This document shows positions 56,201-64,000 of a DNA stretch of 64,000 nucleotides, piece by piece. Position 1 is the stretch's first letter. Each line of letters opens with the position of its first letter. Source of the stretch: Blakeslea trispora. Lineage: Eukaryota > Mucoromycota > Mucoromycetes > Mucorales > Choanephoraceae. The notes beneath the pieces were generated by a model. The model made no database searches. It had not been told where the DNA came from and saw nothing but the letters and a program-made list of their open reading frames with translations. The stretch spans positions 1 to 64,000 of the forward strand of contig JAIWNE010000127.1 in the NCBI GenBank assembly GCA_025331445.1. Direction: 5' to 3'. The position numbers were made by a program, and so were the translations under genes.

Positions 56201-57284
56201 GATTGCTGCAACTGCTTCTTGGGAGGATGCTCCTGCTACAGGTAAATGACTTGCCTCTTACTTGGGATTCTTGAATTACTTTCGAGGATCGATTCCAAAC
56301 TACGCTACACTGGCTGCTCCACTTGGCTCTCTGCGTCCTCTCAAGTCTCTTGATGGTGTCTGGACTGAAGAGCATACTATGGCTTTTAAGAAACTGAAAC
56401 TGGCCTTGACTTCCACTGTGATCTTGTCACCTTATGATCCTAAGCATCGCTTGCATGTTGCGACTGATGCATCCAAGTATGGTATTGGTGGTGTAGTCTA
56501 CTATGTCAAGGATAACAGGATTCATTATGTTGGAATGACTAGTCGAAAACTGAACGAAACAGAACAGCGTTACAGCGAGTTGCTAGGCTTCTTGTTTGTG
56601 TGTCAGCGTTTTCATAAGTTGCTATATGGTATTCGCTTTTCCGCTCATGTCGACCATCGCTCACTTGTATTTTTGAAGAGTCAAGCTGTCCCCAACCCTA
56701 TGATGTTGAACTACTATGAGGCAATCTTTAGCTATGACTTTGACATCGTCCATATTCCCGGCGTTACAAACTGCTTGCCTGATGCTCTTAGTAGATTGTA
56801 CTCTCCTGAGTCGTCCAATTTGGAGGAGGGTGAAACCAGCTACACTAGTTATAACGACAGACATATCTTAAAAAAGAATAACATGTCTAGAACCGAAAGA
56901 AAACAAGCGAAAGAAAACAGCTTACTTTCTGACTCTAAACGTACTTTTTCTCATGCACGTCACGTCACTTTGTGCAATGCTGCTATGCGCCGCAAAACGA
57001 AAAATATTGAAGTCATTGATAATACTTCTTTTCCTTCCCGTCTGGCTACAGACGATGTGGATAATCACGAAGAATCTTCTTCTTCTACGTCGAAATCACC
57101 TTTATCAAGTAAACGTCAATCTGCCGAGTATATGACACCACCTGAAATGGAACGTCGAGATCTTATCGAGCGTACTCATCTTCTTGGTCACTTTGGTGTG
57201 AATGCGATTGAGAAACCATTCATGCTGACGGTATACATTGGACTAACTTGAGAAAAGATATTGAACGTGTTGTAAAAGACTGTA
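53244..57284 (+). pseudogene. Gag-pol polyprotein of element E
   Basis: From ATG 53244 (MSNSPVSSSS) one frame runs to 57251, broken only by TGA at 56247-56249. Gag has Pro/Val-rich repeats, LPLFQWEG, ARQWYGQFL, FEAFVDRFRDL and the variant knuckle CFRCGALGWSKAHQC. Protease DSGATFSVVHPSF and RT box YVDD are intact, and RNase H shows HVATDASKYGIGG. The TGA sits in ATGK-stop-LASYLG where B has Arg. RNase H lacks four residues (B: RYSTTRRELLG; E: RYSELLG), removing a conserved stretch. A missing A at 57213-57215 shifts the integrase zinc domain out of frame. The gag TAA of element B is absent here, which shows that gag and pol form one frame in this family. Confidence 0.92.
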
Positions 57285-58615
57285 CAGTGGGCTCCCAAAA
57301 AATTTTTGAATTATTTAAAACCCGCAAAATTGAAATGATAATATGTAATGATAATGATCTTCAAAGAACTACCTAGGTTCTACCAAACCCTTTAAAACGT
57401 ATAAGTAATTGCCAGAAGTTTTCGTAGATTATACTGAAATGGTTTTATAAAACAAAAAAAGATTTTTATTTATTCAAATAGGTCCGACTAATGATGAGTT
57501 GGCCCACCTTCATTCTTGATGACCTCTTTAAGTCTACTAGGCATGCTTGCAATGAGTTTGTTCCAATCTTGCGGTTGTAGTTCATCCCAAACCCTTTGCA
57601 AGCATGCCTTATACTCCTCCAAGTCTCTTGGGCGCCTACCTCTAGCCCGAAGGGCCTGCACACGCCTTTTCATTATCATCCACAAATTTTCGATTGGATT
57701 CAAATCAGGCGATTGTGCAGGCCATGGTAAGACTTGCATACCTCTCTGAGCCTTCCAATCTTTTGCAGCTCTGCATCTATGGATTGGAGCGCCATCTTCC
57801 ATTAGGATAAGATCCTGCTCCGTTCCATAGAATCTTAGGAGCGGGCCTTTGTATATGCATGATACGAAACCCGGTCCCTTTCGCTCTTCATTGCTACAAA
57901 AGTGGAGCTCAGACTTATGGTCATACCTGATGGCTCCCCAGACCATCAGGCTAGTCCTACCACTCTTAAAAGTAGGCGCCAAGCAACCCTCCAGATACTT
58001 CTCACTTGCTAAGCGCCAAACCATGACAGCGGCGGAATTCTTGCTGTTTTCGAATGAGCTTTCATTCGTGAACACCACCTTCTTCCAGTCCTCGACCGTG
58101 AGATGTTGGTACTTCTCTGCAAACTTGAGTCGATTGAATCGATGCAGAGAAGTAAGAAAGGGCTTTCTCACGGCCACACGGTTGCGAAACCCCATATTGT
58201 GCAAAGCACGACGTACTGTTGAGGGGTGAACTCTAACAGGGAGAGATGCTGTCAATTCAGCTAGTGTGGCTCTCCTGTTAAAGATCACCTCTCTTCTGAG
58301 TATTCTCAGTGTTCTTGGTGATAGCTTTTTTGGTCTACCAGATCCTTTTGCTCGAGCCGTGGTGCCCCTTAACTCTGCTCTCTTCAGAGCCGCATAGATG
58401 GTGGCCTCTCTCACCCCTAATATGAGTGCAATTTGAGACACTTTGATTCCTTGTTTTCTCATTTCAAGCATGATACGCTTTTCTTCGTCGTTTAGGAACT
58501 TTCTGATGGACATTTTATTATAAAAAGAGATGAAAAAAGGTTCTAGAGTATTTTGCATTTCTTACGTGTTTACATCGGGCTTCAAAAAATTCAAATTTTT
58601 TTTGGGAGCCCACTG
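57285..58615 (-). mobile_element. Tc1/mariner transposon
   Basis: A 1331-bp element has termini CAGTGGGCTCCCAAAAAA and its inverse, flanked by TA on both sides (57283-57284 and 58616-58617). It carries one minus-strand transposase gene. Size, TA target and CAGT ends are typical of Tc1. The left flank is element E integrase, and the right flank is a different retroelement's gag. Confidence 0.95.
57488..58513 (-). CDS. Tc1-type transposase (DD34E) with a changed first Asp
   Basis: I take ATG 58513 (MSIRKFLNDEEKRIMLEM) as the start, giving 341 residues, a usual Tc1 length. The N-terminal half has two helix-turn-helix segments (VSQIALILGVREATIYAAL; TLAELTASLPVRVHPSTVRRAL) joined by a basic GSGRPKKLSPR linker (GRPR-like AT-hook). 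The catalytic domain has VVFTNESSFE, LILMEDGAPIH and SPDLNPIENLW. Spacing between the second Asp and the Glu is 34 residues. The first Asp, found as (S/T)DES in active enzymes, is Asn (AAT) here, so the enzyme is probably dead although the frame is open. A GPGFVSCIYKGPLLRF segment follows the usual order. Confidence 0.92.
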   Translation of the reverse strand: MSIRKFLNDEEKRIMLEMRKQGIKVSQIALILGVREATIYAALKRAELRGTTARAKGSGRPKKLSPRTLRILRREVIFNRRATLAELTASLPVRVHPSTVRRALHNMGFRNRVAVRKPFLTSLHRFNRLKFAEKYQHLTVEDWKKVVFTNESSFENSKNSAAVMVWRLASEKYLEGCLAPTFKSGRTSLMVWGAIRYDHKSELHFCSNEERKGPGFVSCIYKGPLLRFYGTEQDLILMEDGAPIHRCRAAKDWKAQRGMQVLPWPAQSPDLNPIENLWMIMKRRVQALRARGRRPRDLEEYKACLQRVWDELQPQDWNKLIASMPSRLKEVIKNEGGPTHH

Positions 58616-58617
58616 TA

Positions 58618-59604
58618 CAACCTTGCAAATTTTGCAATGAGAAAGGACACAAACACTATGAGTGTACCTTGTACAGCAAAAACCAACTAAAAACCAATCA
58701 AAAAGTTCAGTTCGAGAACATGTGAATCGAAGAAGTGTACTTGTCGGAAAAGTAAAAAGCATCTGATGCTGATGTAGATACAAACGAGCAAAACAGAGAT
58801 GTTAGGGTCTCACTTTCTGGGAAGCTTATCCCAACTCCTCATCTTAAGCGGGCGAACGTTTACAAAACTGATTATAAGGCTAGGCCACTCCCCACATTTG
58901 AATCTCAACCCTATATTTCATCGAGCCTTGAAACAGAAAGAAGTTCTAGTCGTAGAAAGCAAGTTCAAGTAGCACCCAATCATCAATTATATCCTACATC
59001 CCAAGTCAGCGAAGATTCGCAATTAGTAAAAACAAAAATTGAACAAATTGTGATTAAAATTATCAATGAATTCAAACACACTCTTTCAATCACCGAAATA
59101 GCAGTATTATCTCCCGGAGCGCGCACCTGCATTAAAGGAAGCCTTACGAAGCCACAAACAAACAAGAAATCTATTGATAAAGACCCCATAACAAATGGCA
59201 CAATTGCACTGCTAAGTGAGACTATCACGGATGCGCCGAAAGGTAAAAGTGCACCCCATGCTAAAGGCTGGATCGATAAAGAACCCTGCACGGTGATACT
59301 TGATGGTGGGTGTACACCATTCATCATTAGTTTATCATTTGCAAAGAAACTGGGGGTGCGCAAACTCGAGCCTGTTAATACATTCGTTATGTTTGGCGAT
59401 GACAACAATTATGCACCTGTTGAACTGGTCAAAAACCTAAGACTACAAGTGGGTAATTCACAAGTCATATCTATTGATGCACTTTGCTTTGATGTTGAAC
59501 GATTTAAGTTCATCGTTGGACGAGAAGGTTTACACGCACTCAAAATAGGGACAGATTGGTCTACACACTTCTGGTATACAAAACGAGACGATGGTACGAC
59601 CTAG
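58618..59604 (+). pseudogene. Gag zinc knuckle and aspartic protease of another retroelement
   Basis: Immediately right of the Tc1 element the frame reads QPCKFCNEKGHKHYECTLYS, a canonical CX2CX4HX4C knuckle, up to a TGA. After a short gap, a frame open from about 58750 to 59604 carries TVILDGGCTPFIISLSFAKKLG, resembling a retropepsin site (D-G-G where D-S/T-G is usual), and LCFDVERFKFIVGREGLHAL resembling its C-terminal ILGxD/FL motif. No RT follows. This family differs from A, B, D and E. It is a truncated relic. Confidence 0.7.
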
Positions 59605-59617
59605 TTTAATTTTTTAA

Positions 59618-60690
59618 GCCGATAGGACATCGATAAAATCCCACTTTTTGACACTGTAGTCACCGCTTAGCTATCGGTAATCCCAAATCCCAAATCCAAC
59701 TTTAAATACACCCCACTAAACTGTTTTTTGATTGGCCGAGATTTCCGGGATAAGTAACCATAAGTGTTCAAACTAGTACAGTGTAAGCTGTATCAATATT
59801 GCAAAACAATACTATGAACCAGTTAGGCTAACAATCAATGTTCGTGTGCTTACGTAATTTTGGTAACGCATCAATAATTTTCTCTTTTTTTCATGTGTTA
59901 AGGAGTTGAATAATTTAGACGAGATCAATGGATGATCATTTTAAGACTTTTTTATTATGTTAAATCTACTATACGACATTGTATAATTCATCATATATGT
60001 ACAAATGAAATGACTGGATCAATGTAATTGATGTAACCCATTTAGAATGTCAAAGATTCAGTTACTGACATTCGATTGCGAAATGAATTAAGCAGAATTT
60101 GACATGGCTTCATTATGCTATCTCTGATTAAACGTAATAGCTAGTCATTTTTTCTAATGCAAAACCCAGTTATTGTATTAAACCCTTATACAGTCAGACC
60201 TATTGAATTTGGCGTTTCATAAAAAATTAATGGCGCATTTGACAGTATTGTTTCATCCCAGTAAACAATTTTACAACACAAATTAGGATGAAGCAATATT
60301 GACAAATGCGCCATTAATTTTTTGAAACGCCAAATTCAATAGATCTGACTATATTCGTACCCTAAATCTGACGCAGATACTCTAGTATAAATAAGCTATT
60401 ATTTTACATTCATCAAGCACCATCTTTTGACTAAAGATATATTTCAATTAATTTTTCACTTTCAGGCTGGCTAAGATTTTACTAGATGTGGATTTGGGAT
60501 TTGGGATTACCGATAGCTAAGCGGTGACTACAGTGTCAAAAAGTGGGACTGTACCGATGTCCTATCAGCTTAAAAAACAGTTTAGTGGGATGTATTTAAA
60601 GTTAAGTTTGGGATTTAGGATCACCGATAGCTGAGCGGTAACTACAGTGTCAAAAAGTGGGACTTTACCGATGTCCTATCGGCTTCGAAA
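59618..60690. mobile_element. Inverted-repeat (foldback) element about 1.07 kb
   Basis: About 115 bp at 59618-59733 recur inverted at about 60575-60690: AAGCCGATAGGACATCG and its complement, ACCGATAGCT(A/G)AGCGGT, ACTACAGTGTCAAAAAGTGG, AAACAGTTTAGTGGG. A third partial copy (about 60484-60572) stands directly before the right one, in the same orientation, forming a tandem. The interior is non-coding and holds the MITE at 60191-60351. No transposase is present, and the target duplication is unclear. Confidence 0.8.
60191..60351. mobile_element. Tc1-like MITE, near-palindromic
   Basis: 161 bp begin CAGTCAGACCTATTGAATTT and end with the near-perfect inverse, giving arms of about 65 bp and a 30-bp centre. 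TA dinucleotides flank both ends (60189-60190 and 60352-60353). CAGT ends plus TA duplication indicate a Tc1/mariner-derived MITE. A transcript would fold into a long hairpin. Confidence 0.9.
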
Positions 60691-60772
60691 ATTGAAGTCG
60701 GTTTCTCTGATTTTAACTTCACTTTGTTACTGTGCCCTGACAAATCATATCGAACGCTTTACAGTTATCAAA

Positions 60773-61846
60773 ATGACACATACTCCAGAACAACAAGAAC
60801 TTTTGGCAAAGATAAATGCTTTGGTTTTGCAACACTCTGCTAAGCATTCAACACCACTGACCGATGTCAAGATTCAAGTCGTTGATCACTTAGCTGCAAA
60901 TTATGTGGTGAAGGTTTCTTCCTAGCTTAAGAGAACAATTTCAAGTGGAAATGAAGCTTGGAACCAATATGTGAAGAAAAGACGTCGAGAAACACAATCC
61001 GGAAATGAAATGTCGAGATTTGATGACACGATGAAGTTGATTTCTTTCGATTACAAGAAGATGAAAGCTGATCCTGAGGCTTGGTCAGAATGGAAGTCAT
61101 CACTACCAGCTAACAAGGCAAACACGCAAAAGAGGTCGCGCTCTCAGCATGTTGGCTTGCTGAGAACCAACATGCAAGAACTACACAGACTGTACGGGTT
61201 CCACATTTATACTGTAGGCTTCTGTAATGGCTTTTCACAATTATTCAAGTTTTTTTATTGCAATACGAGTAAGTGTACTTTTGAATTCGCATTTATTTTC
61301 TAAAATAGATGTAGGGGCCATGCAAGAAGCAACCAGACTAGTTGAAAGTGAGTACGACTTGATCCAAAATCTCAGAAGACATGTGTTCTTTTTTTATAAC
61401 AAAAGTAGGTGATAGTTTATGGATTGAAATGGTAGAGTTTTTTAAACAAGAATAATAGATCCGACAGCTTCCGTTCCTCGCCCTGCTTCTTCTGTTGGAT
61501 CTTCCATTCATCGTTTCAATAAACGTACAAGAGCAGAAGTAAGAGACAGCTTTAGGCAGTTGGCTCTAGATATATGAAATGCTCAATGTAATGTGAAGAA
61601 ATTTGAGACAACCAACTGAGTGTCTAAAATTTTCTTACAGTTGCAAGTTTAAGACACAAGCAAATCCATTGGTCTCGTCTTTTGAATGGACAAGCGATAG
61701 AGGGAATAACTCTTGAAGGATGGCCCCTAAACGTTAAAGATTGTCTGAAAAAAGGCAGTTTTCGCCTTGACTTGTTGACCAAACAAGATCTTTTAGTTTT
61801 GGAGGACGCTTTGAAAAACAACGTGCTTCGTTTTGTTAAGGAATAA
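60773..61846 (+). CDS. Intron-containing gene of unknown function (possibly broken)
   Basis: ATG 60773 (MTHTPEQQELLAKINALVLQ) starts a frame with exons 60773-61268, 61309-61404 and 61459 onward. The first two introns are 40 and 54 bp, phase 1, each giving an Asn codon across the junction. An in-frame TAG at 60923-60925 (VSS-stop-LKR) interrupts exon 1; no plausible intron removes it. The protein has a basic patch (QYVKKRRRETQSG), MKADPEAWSEWKSSLP and HRFNKRTRAE. A later open segment, 61641-61846 after a TTACAG acceptor, reads IHWSRLLNGQAIEGITLEGW and LLTKQDLLVLEDALKNNVLR. The nearest donor (61539) would join it out of frame, so the third junction is unresolved. I recognise no family. Confidence 0.55.
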
Positions 61847-63567
61847 TTTTTTGAGGTTGCATCTAACAACACATTGTGTCATTAAGTCTTTTAATTTTTT
61901 TGTGGACAGAGGATTTAATTACTAATGGGGTAAAGGCGGAGTCAAATTTAATAAAGGTGCTTGATGTTTAAGTATCTCACCTTGACAGAAATCAGGTGTT
62001 GTGTCTTCAATGATTCCATGAACCACGAGCCAGTCGTCAGCATCGAAAGACAGTCTCTAGAAAAGATATATATGCACTCTTGATACATTTTACTCATCCG
62101 CATTTGTAATCATTTTGTCTATTATAATAGTTAGTTGATTTTATTTTATATGAAATTATCAGACTGTAAAGTTCATAATGTAAAATGGCACCTTTCTTCA
62201 GTCTTAGCATATTATTTCACACTCTCACACACAAAAGTTAAGCCGTTCCCATTAGAAATTATAGAGCAGAACGTCTAAACAATTTGACTGTGAGAGTAAA
62301 AGTCTAACTTGCACTTTATAAGTAATCACTCTTTATATATAATGTAAAACTTTATGATATTGAATATGTTTGAAAAAGTGCTAAGAGACAGTGGTCAATT
62401 CGATTGGAGCCAGATAAAACAAAGTTAACATTTTTGGCTATACAACTGATTACGTATTTAGGGGCTCTTGGAGAATCTAAAATAATGATTTCGAGTAAGT
62501 GTCTTCTATATATGTCTTTCAGTACTTATTAAACATCCTGGCTTTGAACTAAGTTTGATTGATGATAGCTAAAAAGAAGGTATGAAAAAGAGTTAATAGC
62601 TCCTGCGCACTGAACAAAGGTTCTCACTGGTACACATACTTTGATTCAACTATATAATGTAGCTTAATGAGGAATAATCTAATCTCTATTTTAGCCGAAG
62701 TGTGTACCAAGCTGACAATGAATAGGCGAAAACTAAGCATATACAAGTTGAATTGCTAAAGGTAGAAGTGTATATAATCCTGATAGGCTTGCACAAAACG
62801 TTGCTCGTAGGCATTCGTTCTTCATCAAATAAAAACAGAGAGAACAATAATACAGACAATACTTTAATACATAAAGCTAATCCCAAAATTAGCTACTCAA
62901 TGTCGCTTTTGGAAATTATCTTTGATAATCAAGACAAACAATCGTCGAAAGAAGAATTTTGTATTTCTTTAGCTTTATTGACTTTTTGCCTGAACCTTCT
63001 TTGAATGATCACTCTATTGTTTGTATCATTTTAACTTTGTAATCAATTGAAATTACATGCTATTTCCAAGTATATGCAGAGCAAGAAAGATCAATCTAAT
63101 ATATGTAATAACTTTAACTGAAATGATAGTGGACAACAATGAAAGATTGGATGAAGTGCTTGTGGTTACTAACATGTAAGGAAAATGTACTTTACAGACT
63201 GTTCAACCTACAGTACCTGAATCCCAGTAACTGGTAAGATACCAGCACAGATCTTAAAGATTTATCCGGATTGATTCCCTAAACGAACAAGCTGAAGTTA
63301 AAATATAATCTGATTTTTAAGTCATAAGTGGATAATCCAAGAACCGCGCTATGTGCATACAACATAATCAACGCTTCTCTAATTTTGCATCCCTTTTACC
63401 TTGCTATATCTTAGTTCCTGATTATCAAAAACATGTTTTATTGTGATATTAATCCTAAAAATGATAATAATAAACAATTCAATTTGTCCAAAAGAATTTT
63501 TTTATTTAATATACATTATCTATCTCTATTCAAGAATGTATCAAATTGCGAGAATGATATGGATATA
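61847..63567. other. AT-rich region, no gene seen
   Basis: The sequence to 63567 shows no supported coding region. The short frame at 62753-63004 and its antisense counterpart have no recognisable motif. Some poly-T and polyadenylation-like AATAAA signals are present. Confidence 0.5.
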
Positions 63568-63781
63568 CACTGACGTCCAAAAGTGTTCAAATGTTTTCAC
63601 TTTTTACGGTTTTTCGGAGTTTTCGGGGGTTAAAGCTCGATCTCATGAAATGACGTCAGCTAATAAATGTAGAGAAAACTTCTTTCTTTCTAACGCAATT
63701 TGAATCACCGTATTTGGTTTTGTGTAACAAAAGTTACAGTGATTCAAAGCCAGACAAAACATTTGAACACTTTTGGACAGG
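63568..63781. mobile_element. Tc1-like inverted-repeat segment
   Basis: CACTGACGTCCAAAAGTG at 63568 (after TA at 63566-63567) is matched by an inverted GTCCAAAAGTGTTCAAATG ending at about 63780, followed by TA. The shared arm is about 23 bp, and the interior is non-coding. It is either a MITE or the split terminal region of the adjoining Tc1-like element. Confidence 0.65.
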
Positions 63782-63927
63782 TATTAAAAAAAACCACCAT
63801 TTGGCCACAACCGCAGTTTGACTTATAAATATCCCGTTTTTTGTGCTTTTCAGTATTCCACATCTCATACACACATTTTCATATTAAAGTAATTTTATTT
63901 CATCATTTTTTGGTCAATCACATCAAG

Positions 63928-64000
63928 ATGCGCTCTATTTCAAGTAAACAACGCAACGACGTCATTGCCTTGCTTTGTAACACCTTCTCTGGATGACTGG
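63928..64000 (+). pseudogene. Start of a Tc1-like transposase, cut by window end
   Basis: ATG 63928 begins MRSISSKQRNDVIALLCN, a Tc1-type N-terminal helix-turn-helix start, about 105 bp after a TATAAATA box (near 63823). A TGA at 63994-63996 interrupts TFSG-stop, where Arg (CGA) is common in such proteins. The rest lies beyond the window. The identification rests on few residues and the nearby Tc1-type ends. Confidence 0.6.

Larger units (their letters stand above)
53039..57284 (+). mobile_element. Chromovirus element E (B family), truncated by Tc1
   Basis: This is a plus-strand relative of element B. A shortened 5' LTR (about 53039-53182) is followed by gag, protease, RT, RNase H and the start of integrase. 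The integrase breaks off at VVKDCT, exactly where the Tc1 element at 57285 begins. Beyond the Tc1 element the sequence is not the rest of this integrase. The protein is close to element B over its whole length, but the LTR has diverged more. Confidence 0.92.

Overview
This window is AT-rich eukaryotic DNA dominated by transposable elements. The short GT-AG introns (about 40-230 bp), chromodomain Ty3/Gypsy elements, Plavaka/CMC-like CACTA transposons and Tc1, hAT and Helitron relics suggest a filamentous fungus, most likely an early-diverging (Mucoromycota-type) one. That placement is an inference. I recognise no ordinary host protein gene; the clearest host-type gene is one tRNA-Arg(ACG) at 43351-43422. 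One intron-containing gene of unknown role lies at 60773-61846.

Layout: 1-10214 holds the 3' part of a Ty3/Gypsy element (A, + strand). It was split by two LTR-like insertions (225-653 and about 1546-1942) and by a complete chromovirus (B, - strand, 2130-8186) with 280-bp LTRs that look identical and a CTGTT target duplication. 10215-18864 is an autonomous CACTA transposon (CACTA-1) with a four-exon accessory gene and a convergent Tnp2-type transposase. 18915-28676 is a second Ty3 element (D, - strand) of the A lineage, whose 5' LTR is interrupted by a 2.9-kb non-autonomous CACTA element (C, 25737-28631). 29200-29655 is an A-type 3' end and LTR. Three CACTA elements then follow head to tail, separated by 2-4 bp: CACTA-2 (29656-32616), CACTA-3 (32621-35561) and the autonomous CACTA-4 (35564-42934).

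After CACTA-4 come an LTR relic of the D lineage (42991-about 43300), the tRNA, a Helitron helicase fragment (45083-45204) and a hAT transposase relic (45307-about 46530). A long AT-rich stretch without recognisable genes (46540-53038) follows. 53039-57284 is a B-family chromovirus copy (E, + strand), cut off by a 1331-bp Tc1/mariner element (57285-58615). Past it lie a gag-protease relic of a different retroelement, a long inverted-repeat element with a Tc1-like MITE inside it, the unknown gene, and the start of another Tc1-like element at the window end.

The CACTA elements form two groups by internal sequence (CACTA-1/2/3 and CACTA-4/C). Each group has one autonomous member and non-autonomous members of about 2.9 kb. 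Inner subterminal DNA is conserved within a group, but the outermost about 150-250 bp, where transposase-binding repeats normally lie, differ from element to element. Almost every transposon reading frame is broken, repeatedly by single-base changes in A runs and by CGA-to-TGA nonsense changes.
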